Below are positions 8,472-18,146 of a stretch of 64,000 nt of DNA, piece after piece. How positions within the stretch are numbered: the stretch's first letter is position 1; every line of letters starts with the position of its first letter. The position numbers and the translations under genes were made by a program. The notes beneath the pieces were generated by a model. That model searched no databases. It had not been told where the DNA came from and was given only the letters and a program-made list of their open reading frames with translations. Origin of the DNA: Blattabacterium cuenoti (GTDB lineage: Bacteria; Bacteroidota; Bacteroidia; Flavobacteriales; Blattabacteriaceae); contig NZ_CP059206.1 of NCBI RefSeq assembly GCF_014252015.1, forward strand, positions 248,001 through 312,000. The letters run 5' to 3'.

Positions 8472-9977
8472 ATGAAGAAAATAGTTTTTTATATTGTACT
8501 AAGCAGTATTATGAGTTCAATAATAACTATTGCTGCATATAAACAATACACTAAAGAAGAACCTATACTTTTTCCATACACATCATCTTTATCAAAAACA
8601 AAGTTCACCTCTTCAGATACTTCCCCATTGGTTAGTTCTGCAGGATTTCCTGACTTTACCAGAGTTGTATCTAAAACTATACATGCAGTAGTCAATATAA
8701 AAAATTATTCAAAAAAATATAATAATCAGTTTGATCCATTTGATTTCTTTTTTGGATTTCCTGATGATTTTGGAAATAATAGAGGAAGAAAACCTCAAAA
8801 AAATGATATTCCTGGACTTCATGGGTCTGGGGTCATCATATCCCCTGATGGATATATTGTAACTAATAATCATGTCATAAAAGATGCAGAAAAAATAGAA
8901 ATTTCTCTTAACGATCAAAGAACTTATAAAGCTAAACTAATAGGAACAGATCCTAGTACGGATATTGCTTTATTAAAAATTAATGAAAAAAATTTACCTT
9001 TTATTTATTTTTCGGATTCCAATAAAGTACAAGTAGGAGAGTGGGTTTTAGCGATAGGAAATCCTTTTGATTTAAACTCTACAGTTACAGCAGGGATCAT
9101 AAGCGCAAAAAATAGAAGTTTGGGGATATTAAGAGGAGAAACACAATCAGCTATTGAATCTTTTTTTCAAACAGATGCAGCTGTAAATCCTGGAAATAGT
9201 GGGGGGGCTTTAATCAATACTAATGGAGAGTTAATTGGAATTAATACTGCCATTTCTTCAGCATCAGGAAGTTTTATAGGATATAGTTTTGCAGCTCCTT
9301 CTAACTTGGTAGCAAAAGTGATACAGGATATAAAAAAATACGGAACCGTACAACGTGCATATTTAGGAGTGAAAGGAATGGATCTTTCTAAAACAGAATA
9401 TCTAAAAGCTTATAATAAAGAAACACATCAAAATATAAAATCACAACCGGGTTTTTTAATAGGAGAAGTTTTTGAAAAAAGTGGAGCAGCAGATGCCGGA
9501 CTTAAAAAAGGAGATATTATAAAAAGCATAGATGGAAAACCTATACAAAATGTTGCAGATTTATCATTTATTGTCGGAACAAAACATCCAGGGGATAAAG
9601 TAAAAGTGAATATTATACGCAATAGACAGAAAAAAACTTTTCACGTAACTTTGAAAGATTTGCAAGGAAGAATAAAAATAAGGACTAAAGAGGAAATTAC
9701 TCCATCTGAATTATTAGGGGCTATATTTGAACCACTTAGTAAAGAGTCTAAAAAAGAGTTTGGTATTGGTTATGGGATTAGAATTATAGAGATAAGAACA
9801 GGTCGTTTAAGTGCTATAGGTTTGGAAGAAGGAGACATAATTTTATCTATTAATGGAGAAAAAATGAAAAAACCTAATGATGTTGATAGAGTTTTAAAAA
9901 AATATTCAGGAGATGTTACCATAAAATCTATTAAACAAAATGGACAAGTATATATAGCAGGATTTGAAATGAATTAA
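8472..9977 (+). CDS. Do-like periplasmic serine protease (DegP/HtrA)
   Basis: A 501-residue secreted protease. An N-terminal membrane/signal segment (about 3-25) is followed by a trypsin-like domain with the catalytic triad: His in VTNNHVIKDAE (about 137), Asp in PSTDIALLKI (about 165), Ser in NPGNSGGALI (about 244). Two PDZ domains follow (about 290-390 and 410-500). It degrades or refolds damaged envelope proteins. The catalytic Ser-Gly-Gly codons include a run of seven G, striking in such AT-rich DNA. Its stop shares TTAA with the convergent permease gene. Confidence 0.93.
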   Translation: MKKIVFYIVLSSIMSSIITIAAYKQYTKEEPILFPYTSSLSKTKFTSSDTSPLVSSAGFPDFTRVVSKTIHAVVNIKNYSKKYNNQFDPFDFFFGFPDDFGNNRGRKPQKNDIPGLHGSGVIISPDGYIVTNNHVIKDAEKIEISLNDQRTYKAKLIGTDPSTDIALLKINEKNLPFIYFSDSNKVQVGEWVLAIGNPFDLNSTVTAGIISAKNRSLGILRGETQSAIESFFQTDAAVNPGNSGGALINTNGELIGINTAISSASGSFIGYSFAAPSNLVAKVIQDIKKYGTVQRAYLGVKGMDLSKTEYLKAYNKETHQNIKSQPGFLIGEVFEKSGAADAGLKKGDIIKSIDGKPIQNVADLSFIVGTKHPGDKVKVNIIRNRQKKTFHVTLKDLQGRIKIRTKEEITPSELLGAIFEPLSKESKKEFGIGYGIRIIEIRTGRLSAIGLEEGDIILSINGEKMKKPNDVDRVLKKYSGDVTIKSIKQNGQVYIAGFEMN

Positions 9978-11065
9978 TTCATACTTCTATTCCAATAAAA
10001 AAACAATGTAATTATTCCATAAATAATATTAGGAAGCCAAACAGCTAAATAAGAAGGAATGTAATCTTTGTTAGAATATGTTTTTGTTATTTCTATAAAA
10101 AAAACATAAAAAAAAGCTAATACAATTCCTATAATAATATTATAAGCAATTTCTCCTTTTTCTCTTTTTGTAGATGTAGATATAGATAATCCCAAAAGGG
10201 TAAATATTAAAGTAGAAAAGGGTAAACTTGTTCTTTGATAATATTCATTTAAATGTATGTTCATATTTTTTTTGTCTTTTTCTATATCAATAAATTTTTT
10301 CAATTCATGAATATTCATTGTTTCTGCTATATATTCCTCTGGTAAAAATTGTTCAGGGGTTATGGGGAATTTCTTAATCTTATAATCTCCTACAGTTAAA
10401 AAATCATGATTTTTTTTTATTATAGTTTCTATGTAATCAAATAAAATATATATTCTATATTTTTTAGACCAAAAAATAGTTCTACATTTTAGAATGTATA
10501 TTAACTTTTTTCCATTATATTTCTGATATACACATTCTTTTCCTATATTTTCTTTTTTTGAAAAATTTCTAATAAAAATATATTCATTTTTTGAAATTTG
10601 AGTACTTATTGTTTGATTTTTTTCATATTTATTTTTGTATTTTGGACTTAAAAGATATTGATAATGAAATTCATTTTTTTTTTTGTTAGCCACAGGTAAA
10701 AAATAATAATTTGTTATTAAAGCTAAAATTCCTATCACAATAGCTGACATTAAGTAAGGAAAAGTCAATCTTCTAAAACTAATTCCACTTGATAGAATCG
10801 CTATGATTTCTGAATTATGGGTTAATTTAGATGTGAAAAAAATAACAGACAAAAAAACGGAAATAGGATAAAAAGTATTAATTAACCATATGGACCAAAA
10901 AGGATAATAAAAAATTAAAGCTTCTTTAATTGATCCTTGATTGTTTTCTAAACGATGCATTCGTTGAGAAATGTCTATCAACACAGATAATAATTGCAGT
11001 GAAATAGTAATAAATATGAAAGTACCAATGAAATTACGAATAATATAACGATCAATAATTTTCAT
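9974..11065 (-). CDS. LptF/LptG family permease (YjgP/YjgQ)
   Basis: I chose the ATG at 11065 (MKIIDRYIIRNFIGTF), the conserved start of this family, which leaves 363 residues and avoids overlap with tgt; an upstream ATG at 11110 would lie inside tgt. Three hydrophobic segments near the N-terminus (about 12-120), a central periplasmic domain, and further helices at the C-terminus (about 260-360) give the LptF/G topology. These are the inner-membrane parts of the lipopolysaccharide exporter. The partner permease and LptB are not in the window, so LptF and LptG cannot be told apart. Starts 2 bases after tgt. Confidence 0.85.
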   Translation of the reverse strand: MKIIDRYIIRNFIGTFIFITISLQLLSVLIDISQRMHRLENNQGSIKEALIFYYPFWSIWLINTFYPISVFLSVIFFTSKLTHNSEIIAILSSGISFRRLTFPYLMSAIVIGILALITNYYFLPVANKKKNEFHYQYLLSPKYKNKYEKNQTISTQISKNEYIFIRNFSKKENIGKECVYQKYNGKKLIYILKCRTIFWSKKYRIYILFDYIETIIKKNHDFLTVGDYKIKKFPITPEQFLPEEYIAETMNIHELKKFIDIEKDKKNMNIHLNEYYQRTSLPFSTLIFTLLGLSISTSTKREKGEIAYNIIIGIVLAFFYVFFIEITKTYSNKDYIPSYLAVWLPNIIYGIITLFFYWNRSMN

Positions 11066-11067
11066 AT

Positions 11068-12192
11068 TTATAAACGTTTTTGTAATAAAGGAATCATTGA
11101 TTTTTTCCAAGAAAAAAATTCATTATGCATAATATGAATTTTTGCTTCTTGAATAAGATTAAAATAAAAAGAAAGATTATGAATAGAAGCTATTTCTTTT
11201 GCTAAATTATCTTTAGACAAAAAAAGGTGTCTTACATAAGATTTACTATATAATTGATCTACATAAGAATTTCCGAATTCATCTAAACAAGAATAATCTT
11301 TTTCCCATTTTTTGTTTTTTATGTTCATGATTCCTTTCCATGTAAATAGCATTCCATGACGTCCATTTCTTGTAGGAATAACACAATCGAACATATCTAT
11401 TCCAAGAGCAATTCCTTCTAAAATATCTACAGGATTTCCTACTCCCATTAAATATCTAGGTTTTTCTTTAGGTAAAAAATCTGTTAATAAATCAGTAATA
11501 GTATGTGTTTGTTCTTTTTCTTCTCCTAAACTTAAACCCCCTATAGCATACCCTTCAGCTTCTAACAAGGATATCTCTTCTGCAGAATATTTTCTTAGAT
11601 CTGTATAAATACTTCCTTGTATAATAGGAAAAAAACTTTGTTTATAATTATATATTTCTGGATTTTTTTCTAAATAAGAAGAACATTTTTTTAACCAATG
11701 ATGTGTTTTTTTTAGAGATTTTTTAGCTTCTGTATGACTACAGGGAAAAGGGGGACAATCGTCAAAAGCCATAATAATGTCTCCACCTATGAAACGTTGA
11801 ATTTTCATAGATTTCTCGGGAGAAAAAAAATGATAGGATCCATTTATAATAGATTTAAATAAAACTCCGTCTTCAGTAATTTTATTTAATTTTTTCATAG
11901 AAAAAATTTGAAATCCTCCACTATCTGTTAATATAGATTCCTTCCAATTCATAAAAGAATGAATTCCTCCAGCTTTATGTAATACTTGAATACCGGGTTG
12001 AAAATGTAAATGATAAGTGTTTCCAAGAATTATTTTAGATATTTTATAAAGTTCATGTATTGGAACAGATTTTACATAACCCTTTGAAGCGACTGGCATA
12101 AAAATAGGGGTTTCTATTTTACCATGATCCGTTTTTAAAATCCCTATTCTTGCTTTGGAAGAACTATCCGTTTTAATTAAGTTAAATTTCAT
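11068..12192 (-). CDS. tgt: Queuine tRNA-ribosyltransferase, lacking zinc ligands
   Basis: A 374-residue TIM-barrel enzyme with ILTDSGGFQIFSM (catalytic Asp, about 88-100), DDCPPFP, GGLSLGEEKEQ, YLMGVGNPVDILEG, and the nucleophilic Asp in MFDCVIPTRNGRHG (about 268). It exchanges guanine for a queuine precursor at the wobble base of tRNAs such as tRNA-His and tRNA-Asp. The usual zinc motif CxCxxC near the C-terminus is replaced by GNSYVD (about 307-312), although the downstream His (about 338, IHNLSF) remains. As recalled, flavobacterial relatives share this replacement. Upstream partner of the LptF/G-like gene. Confidence 0.93.
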   Translation of the reverse strand: MKFNLIKTDSSSKARIGILKTDHGKIETPIFMPVASKGYVKSVPIHELYKISKIILGNTYHLHFQPGIQVLHKAGGIHSFMNWKESILTDSGGFQIFSMKKLNKITEDGVLFKSIINGSYHFFSPEKSMKIQRFIGGDIIMAFDDCPPFPCSHTEAKKSLKKTHHWLKKCSSYLEKNPEIYNYKQSFFPIIQGSIYTDLRKYSAEEISLLEAEGYAIGGLSLGEEKEQTHTITDLLTDFLPKEKPRYLMGVGNPVDILEGIALGIDMFDCVIPTRNGRHGMLFTWKGIMNIKNKKWEKDYSCLDEFGNSYVDQLYSKSYVRHLFLSKDNLAKEIASIHNLSFYFNLIQEAKIHIMHNEFFSWKKSMIPLLQKRL

Positions 12193-12274
12193 TTTTTTTA
12201 AATTTAAATGACATATGCAACATATAATTATAAAACATAATTTCGTCCTTATAGGAATATAGATAAGATAAAAA

Positions 12275-13171
12275 ATGAATTTTCAATACCATCATAAATC
12301 AGTTCTTATAAAAGAAAGTATAAAAAATTTAATTACAGATCAAAACGGTATTTATGTAGATGCTACGTTTGGTGGAGGAGGGCATTCTTATGCTATTCTA
12401 AAAAAATTGAGTAGAAAAGCAACTTTAATAGCTTTAGATCAGGACAAGGAATCCATAAAAAGAAATTTTATTAAAGATAAACGTTTTCATCTATTTCACA
12501 ATAATTTTATTCACATACGTGATATTTTGAATCAAAATCGCATTGATAAAGTATCAGGTATATTAGCAGATTTAGGGATTTCATCTTTACAAATAGATAA
12601 TCCTGCAAGAGGATTTTCGAATCGATTCAATTGTGTTTTGGATATGAGAATGAACCAAGAATCTTCTTATTCTGCTCAAAATGTTTTAAATGAATGTTCA
12701 AATAAAGAGTTATTTCATATATTTTATGAATATGGAGAATTTAAAAATGCAAGAAAAATTGCAGATAAAATATTAAAAAAACGTTTTAAAAAAAACATTA
12801 CTACTACTTTGGATTTAGTTGATCTTTTTTTCATAAAAGGATCTTTTAAAAAGAAAAAAAGATTTTTTTCTAGACTTTTTCAGTCTATACGAATAGAAGT
12901 TAATAATGAAATAAATGCTTTAAAGAATTTTTTATTAGAATCTTCTAAAATTATCTTACCAGGAGGAAGGATAGCCGTTATTTCATATCATTCTATAGAA
13001 GATAGAATCATAAAATATTTTTTTAAAAAGGGTATTATAATAAATGAAATTAATTTTAAAACTATACCATTCAGAATGATACATAAAAAAGTCATTAAAC
13101 CAAGTTTTCAAGAGATCATAAATAATCCACGATCTAGAAGCGCTAAATTAAGAATTGCAGAAAAGGCTTAA
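12275..13171 (+). CDS. rsmH: 16S rRNA (cytosine1402-N4)-methyltransferase
   Basis: A 298-residue protein with the SAM-binding motif VDATFGGGGHSYAIL (about 28-42), LDQDKES, GILADLGISSLQID (about 95-108), DNPARGFS, and the C-terminal LPGGRIAVISYHSIEDR (about 227-243). First gene of the dcw cluster. It methylates C1402 in the decoding site. No mraZ precedes it. The MurF-independent order that follows is typical of Bacteroidetes. Confidence 0.95.
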   Translation: MNFQYHHKSVLIKESIKNLITDQNGIYVDATFGGGGHSYAILKKLSRKATLIALDQDKESIKRNFIKDKRFHLFHNNFIHIRDILNQNRIDKVSGILADLGISSLQIDNPARGFSNRFNCVLDMRMNQESSYSAQNVLNECSNKELFHIFYEYGEFKNARKIADKILKKRFKKNITTTLDLVDLFFIKGSFKKKKRFFSRLFQSIRIEVNNEINALKNFLLESSKIILPGGRIAVISYHSIEDRIIKYFFKKGIIINEINFKTIPFRMIHKKVIKPSFQEIINNPRSRSAKLRIAEKA

Positions 13172-13189
13172 AAAATAACAAAAAAAAAA

Positions 13190-13510
13190 ATGAGAACGAA
13201 TATACAAGATATCCTGAAAGGAAAATTTTTAGTAAAAGAAGATGCTTATCGTAGTTGGAATTTTATTGTTTTTCTTACAATACTATCTTTAATTAGTATT
13301 ACCAGTTCACATATGATGGACCGAAAAATTAGAAAAATAACTAAAATTAGTGAAGAAATAAAGGAATTAAAATCTGAATATGCAGATATACATAGTAAAT
13401 GTATGAAAATGCAATTAGCCTCTTTTATAAGAAAAAAATTGGTGAATGGATTAAAACATTTAGAATCTCCTCCATACGAATTAATCATAGAAGACCAAAA
13501 AGTACAATAA
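13190..13510 (+). CDS. ftsL: FtsL-like cell division protein
   Basis: A 106-residue small bitopic protein: a short cytoplasmic N-terminus, one hydrophobic helix (about 25-42) and a predicted coiled coil (about 45-85). Position between rsmH and the division transpeptidase is the classic ftsL slot, which is the main support, since FtsL sequences are poorly conserved. It would bridge FtsB/FtsQ and the FtsWI synthase. The ATG is preceded by a run of eleven A instead of any Shine-Dalgarno sequence. Confidence 0.75.
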   Translation: MRTNIQDILKGKFLVKEDAYRSWNFIVFLTILSLISITSSHMMDRKIRKITKISEEIKELKSEYADIHSKCMKMQLASFIRKKLVNGLKHLESPPYELIIEDQKVQ

Positions 13511-13518
13511 AATAAAGA

Positions 13519-15483
13519 ATGAAACAAAAAAGATATACTTTATTATATAAATCTTACTTAATTGGTTTTTTATTCATATTTATTGCCGCACTAATTATTT
13601 TCAATTTATTCTATATTCAAAATTATTCAGAAGGATATCAAAAATCTTTTATAGAGAGAACTATTAGAACCAATTTAATTAAGGCTAAACGTGGAAATAT
13701 TTATGCGTCAGATAGTAGTATTTTAGCCATGTCTGTCATTAGATATGATATTCACATTGATTTTAGATCTATATCTGAAGAATTGTTTCAAAAAAATATT
13801 TATTCTTTATGTCATTCTTTAGAATCTTTATTTAAAAAACCAAAATCTTTTTTCTATAAAAAATTTCAATATGAAAAAAAAAAGGGAAATAGATATTTCT
13901 TATTGGCAAAAAATTTAGATTATCCACATTTTAAAATATTACGAAATTTTCCCATTTTCAATAAGGGACAAATACGAGGCGGGTTTATTGTAGAAAAAAA
14001 AATATGTAGAATTCATACACTGGAAAATATTGGAAAAAGAATATTAGGATATGATGATCATAGAGGAAAAGCCGGATTAGAAGGAGCCTTTAGCAAATAT
14101 TTGAAAGGAAAAGATGGAAAAAGATTAGAACAACGTATTAGTTTCAAAATATGGAAACCATTAAAATCAGAAAACGAGATTAATCCAGAAGATGGAAAGG
14201 ATGTTTATTCCACTATAGATATATATTTACAAGATATAGCCTATCATGCATTACTTCAAGAATTATTCATTTCTCAAGCAGATCATGGATGTGTTATTTT
14301 GATGGATGTAAAAAGTGGAGAAATTCCCGCTATGATTAATCTGGAAAAAACAAAAAAAAATACTTACGAAGATTTAAGAAATTTTGCAGTATGGGAAGGA
14401 AGTGAACCTGGATCTACTTTTAAAACTATGTCTATTCTTGCCGCTTTAGAAGATAAAAAAATAGATGTGGATATGATTGTAAATACCCAAGGCGGAGTCA
14501 TGAAATTAAGAGGAAAAAAAATACGCGATAGTCATTACAATGGATATGTTAAAATAAATCCCAAACAAATTTTAGAATTATCTTCAAACGTAGGCATAGC
14601 AAAAATTATTTATGAAAATTATAAAGAAAATCCGGAAAAATTTATAAAACACTTATGTAAATGGAAATTAGATAGAAAAATAGGGATAGATATTCCGGGG
14701 GAAAGTATGCCTTTTATACCAAAACCTGGAAAAAAAAATTGGAGCAGCATTACCTTGCCATGGATGACTTTTGGATATAATATTAAACTAACTCCTTTAC
14801 AAATACTAACTTTCTATAATGCTATAGCAAACCAGGGAAAGATGATTAAACCTCTATTTATTAGAGAGATAAAACATCATGGAAAAAGTATAAAAAAATA
14901 TACCAAACCTATCGTAATGAATCCTTCTATAGCTGAAAAATCTTCTTTAATTAAAATTCAAAATATGTTAGAAGGAGTAGTAAAAAATGGAACAGCTAAA
15001 AAATATTATAATCCAGAATATCCTTATGCGGGAAAAACGGGAACAACACAGTTAAATTATTGGATAAAAGGAAAACCTTTATCTTACAATAGTTCTTTTG
15101 TAGGATACTTTCCTGCTAAAAACCCAAAATATTCTTGTATTGTAGTTATTTCAAAACCAGAAAAAGGATACTACGGTATTGAAGTGGCTGTTCCTGTATT
15201 TGACAAAATAGCCAAGTCTATTTATCCAAGAATAGAAAAAAAAACACTTTTAAAAAATCAAGAAAATCTATTAAATAAAATTATAGAATCAAAAAATTTT
15301 TTTATCGATAAATGGATTATGCCTAATATCATATCTGTTCCTGGAAAAGAAATCATACCTATATTAGAAAATAGGGGGTTTAACATACGATATGAAGGAA
15401 TAGGAAAAGTAATTACTCAATCTGTTAAACCAGGAAAAAAATTGAAAAAAAATCAGATTATATTTTTGAAACTAGAAGAATGA
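13519..15483 (+). CDS. ftsI: Division-specific peptidoglycan transpeptidase (FtsI/PBP3) with PASTA-like tail
   Basis: A 654-residue class B penicillin-binding protein: N-terminal membrane anchor (about 12-32), dimerisation domain, and transpeptidase domain with all three active-site motifs: GSTFKTM (SxxK, nucleophile Ser about 300), SSNVG (SxN, about 356) and GKTGTT (KTG, about 508). A C-terminal PASTA-like segment (about 595-654) is typical of Bacteroidetes members. It cross-links septal peptidoglycan together with FtsW. The gene contains an in-frame A10 run at 13874-13883. It overlaps murE by 4 bases. Confidence 0.93.
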   Translation: MKQKRYTLLYKSYLIGFLFIFIAALIIFNLFYIQNYSEGYQKSFIERTIRTNLIKAKRGNIYASDSSILAMSVIRYDIHIDFRSISEELFQKNIYSLCHSLESLFKKPKSFFYKKFQYEKKKGNRYFLLAKNLDYPHFKILRNFPIFNKGQIRGGFIVEKKICRIHTLENIGKRILGYDDHRGKAGLEGAFSKYLKGKDGKRLEQRISFKIWKPLKSENEINPEDGKDVYSTIDIYLQDIAYHALLQELFISQADHGCVILMDVKSGEIPAMINLEKTKKNTYEDLRNFAVWEGSEPGSTFKTMSILAALEDKKIDVDMIVNTQGGVMKLRGKKIRDSHYNGYVKINPKQILELSSNVGIAKIIYENYKENPEKFIKHLCKWKLDRKIGIDIPGESMPFIPKPGKKNWSSITLPWMTFGYNIKLTPLQILTFYNAIANQGKMIKPLFIREIKHHGKSIKKYTKPIVMNPSIAEKSSLIKIQNMLEGVVKNGTAKKYYNPEYPYAGKTGTTQLNYWIKGKPLSYNSSFVGYFPAKNPKYSCIVVISKPEKGYYGIEVAVPVFDKIAKSIYPRIEKKTLLKNQENLLNKIIESKNFFIDKWIMPNIISVPGKEIIPILENRGFNIRYEGIGKVITQSVKPGKKLKKNQIIFLKLEE

Positions 15484-16949
15484 AAAAATTATTAAAAGAT
15501 GTTTTAAAAAAAGTACATGTGTTAAAAATGATAGGCAAAAATACTTCTAAATTTATAGAAGGAATTTCTATTAATTCAAAAATAGTACAGGACAATATGA
15601 TTTTTGTAGCCAAAAAAGGAAAAATAACAGATGGACATAAATTTATTATAGATGCTATACAAAAAGGTGCTAGTACTATAATTTGTGAAAAAAATCCTTT
15701 TTATATTCATAAACATATCACTTATGTACTCGTTCCTGATTCCATGGAAGCTTTAGGGATTATATCATCTAATTTTTATGATCATCCTACAAAAAAAATA
15801 AAATTAATAGGAATTACCGGAACGAATGGAAAAACCTCTGTAGCTACTATACTTCATCAGTTATTTTCTAAAATGGGAGAAAAAAATATTCTGATTTCTA
15901 CTATGGGTATAAAAATATTATCTAGAAAATATCCTACTACACATACAACTCCGAATATTATTGAAATTAATAAATATTTAAATATTTCAATACAAAAAGG
16001 ATGCAAATATGCTTTTATGGAAGTAAGTTCACATGGAATACATCAAAAAAGAGTTGCAGAATTGTTATTTAAAGGAGGAGTTTTTACTAATATAACACAT
16101 GATCACTTAGATTATCATAGATCTTTTGATCATTATTTATCTACCAAAAGGCTTTTTTTTGAAAATTTATCTAAAAAAGCTTTTGCATTAATTAATTCCG
16201 ATGATGAAAATTCGCATAAAATAATAAAAAAAACTTTAGCTAAAACCTATTTTTATAGTATAGAAAAAAATTCAGATTTTAAAATTAAAATTATAAAAGA
16301 AAATATTCATGGAAATCAATTCCTAATTGATGGTCATAAAGTTTTTACCCATTTGATAGGAAGATTTAATATTTATAATCTATTAGCTAGTTACGCTACA
16401 GCCATCTTATTAGGTAAAAAAAAAGATAATATTCTGAAACAAATACAATATATTAAACCCATAAAAGGACGTTTTGAGCAATTTTTATCCAGTTCAGGAA
16501 TTCATATTATTGTAGATTATGCACACAATCCAGATGGATTAAAATCCATTTTGAATACTATTAAAACAATCAAAAAAAATGATGAAAAATTAATTTGTGT
16601 CATAGGTTGTGGAGGAAATAGAGATATAAAAAAACGTTCTTTAATGGGTAAAATTGTTTATGAAACATGTGATATCTCTATTTTTACATCCGATAATCCT
16701 AGAAATGAGGATTTAAATAAAATATTCAATGATATGAAAAATTTTAAATCATATCTAAAAAAAAAATCTATTTTAACCTTTGTGAGACGAAAAGAAGCTA
16801 TTCAAACTGCAATTCAAATTGCCAAAAAAAAAGATATTATTCTAATAGCTGGAAAAGGACATGAAACTTTTCAAGAAATTAAGGGAATACGTTATTCTTT
16901 TAATGACATGAAAATAGCTAAAAATTTGTTAAAAACTTACGATAAGTAA
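15480..16949 (+). CDS. murE: UDP-MurNAc-L-Ala-D-Glu:meso-diaminopimelate ligase
   Basis: A 489-residue Mur ligase: the P-loop GITGTNGKTSVATIL (about 113-127), the central domain segment EVSSHG, HNPDG, and the DNPRNED motif (about 403-409) that selects meso-diaminopimelate rather than lysine. It adds the third peptide residue to the precursor and so depends on dapF. Start overlaps the ftsI stop (ATGA). Several A9-A10 runs occur in the gene, all in frame (for example 16757-16766). Confidence 0.95.
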   Translation: MKKLLKDVLKKVHVLKMIGKNTSKFIEGISINSKIVQDNMIFVAKKGKITDGHKFIIDAIQKGASTIICEKNPFYIHKHITYVLVPDSMEALGIISSNFYDHPTKKIKLIGITGTNGKTSVATILHQLFSKMGEKNILISTMGIKILSRKYPTTHTTPNIIEINKYLNISIQKGCKYAFMEVSSHGIHQKRVAELLFKGGVFTNITHDHLDYHRSFDHYLSTKRLFFENLSKKAFALINSDDENSHKIIKKTLAKTYFYSIEKNSDFKIKIIKENIHGNQFLIDGHKVFTHLIGRFNIYNLLASYATAILLGKKKDNILKQIQYIKPIKGRFEQFLSSSGIHIIVDYAHNPDGLKSILNTIKTIKKNDEKLICVIGCGGNRDIKKRSLMGKIVYETCDISIFTSDNPRNEDLNKIFNDMKNFKSYLKKKSILTFVRRKEAIQTAIQIAKKKDIILIAGKGHETFQEIKGIRYSFNDMKIAKNLLKTYDK

Positions 16950-16950
16950 G

Positions 16951-18126
16951 ATGATTAATTTTTTTATCAATAACAATTCTGTTTTTTACAGAGCTATTTT
17001 AGCTTTTTTTTTATCGTTTTGTATGGCTTTGATTTTGTATCAAAGAATTATATGTTGGAATCAAAAAAATAGTATTATAGGAGAAAAAATACGAGATCTT
17101 GGACTTTTTGGTCAAAAAGAAAAAGAAGGGACTCCAACAATGGGAGGTGTTGTTCTTATATTTTCCACATTAATTTCTACAATATTTTTTTCTACTTTGA
17201 ATAACATATATGTATTAATGTTGATTATGACTACATTGTATATGGGTTGTATTGGATTTATAGATGATTATATTAAAATAAAATATAATAAAAAAGGACT
17301 TAGTATTATGGGTAAAATATTAAGTCAGATTCTGTTAGGAATTTTTATTGGAAGTATTATGTACTTTAACACAAACATTTCTATTCAAAAGGAAAAAATA
17401 GAATCAAAAAATTCACACTTTTTTCAAGAAAAAAAATATGGATTCAAAACCACTATTCCCATTTTTTATTCCATATATCATAATCATGAATTTGACTATG
17501 CTTATCTTTTAAATTGGTATAATAAAAAATGGGAAAAATATGCCTGGATTGTGTTCATTCCTATTGTTATTGTCATTATTACATTTTTATCGAATGGAGC
17601 TAATCTAACTGATGGAATAGACGGTTTAACAGCTGGAATTTCTTCTATTATTTTTGCTACTTTATCTTTATTATCTATAATTTCCAGTAATGAAATATAT
17701 TCTTCCTATCTTAATTTTATATATATTCCTCATTTAGAAGAAATCATCATATTTTCTTTTTCTTTTTTAGGATCTTTAATAAGTTTTCTTTGGTATAATA
17801 CTTATCCAGCTCAAATTTTCATGGGAGATACTGGAAGCTTAACTATAGGAGGAGTCATCGCTACACTAGCTATTATAAATAGAAAAGAATTAATATTGCC
17901 TATTTTATGTGGAATTTTTTTTATAGAAAATATTTCTGTAATCATACAAGTATTGTATTTTAAATATTACAAAAAAAAATATGGCATAGGAAAAAGAATT
18001 TTTCTCATGGCACCTTTACATCATCATTTTCAAAAACTAGGATATCATGAAAATAAAATTTTCAATCGTTTTATTATTATACAAATGATGCTTTCTATGT
18101 TAGTATTTATTTTATTAGTTATATAA
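16951..18126 (+). CDS. mraY: Phospho-MurNAc-pentapeptide transferase
   Basis: A 391-residue polytopic membrane protein with the MraY signatures: GTPTMGGV (about 52-60), FIDDYIKI (catalytic Asp pair, about 107), NLTDGIDGLTAGIS (about 218-231), FMGDTGSL (about 290-297) and the HHHF cluster near 352. It transfers phospho-MurNAc-pentapeptide to undecaprenyl phosphate, making lipid I. Starts one base after murE. The lipid carrier recycler uppP is elsewhere in the window. Confidence 0.96.
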   Translation: MINFFINNNSVFYRAILAFFLSFCMALILYQRIICWNQKNSIIGEKIRDLGLFGQKEKEGTPTMGGVVLIFSTLISTIFFSTLNNIYVLMLIMTTLYMGCIGFIDDYIKIKYNKKGLSIMGKILSQILLGIFIGSIMYFNTNISIQKEKIESKNSHFFQEKKYGFKTTIPIFYSIYHNHEFDYAYLLNWYNKKWEKYAWIVFIPIVIVIITFLSNGANLTDGIDGLTAGISSIIFATLSLLSIISSNEIYSSYLNFIYIPHLEEIIIFSFSFLGSLISFLWYNTYPAQIFMGDTGSLTIGGVIATLAIINRKELILPILCGIFFIENISVIIQVLYFKYYKKKYGIGKRIFLMAPLHHHFQKLGYHENKIFNRFIIIQMMLSMLVFILLVI

Positions 18127-18146
18127 AAAAAAAATAAAAATAAGCA

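Noticed and set aside
11066..11110. Upstream ATG at 11110 for the LptF/G-like gene
   Set aside because: It would overlap tgt by 43 bases and add 15 residues absent from the family pattern; the ATG at 11065 fits the conserved start.
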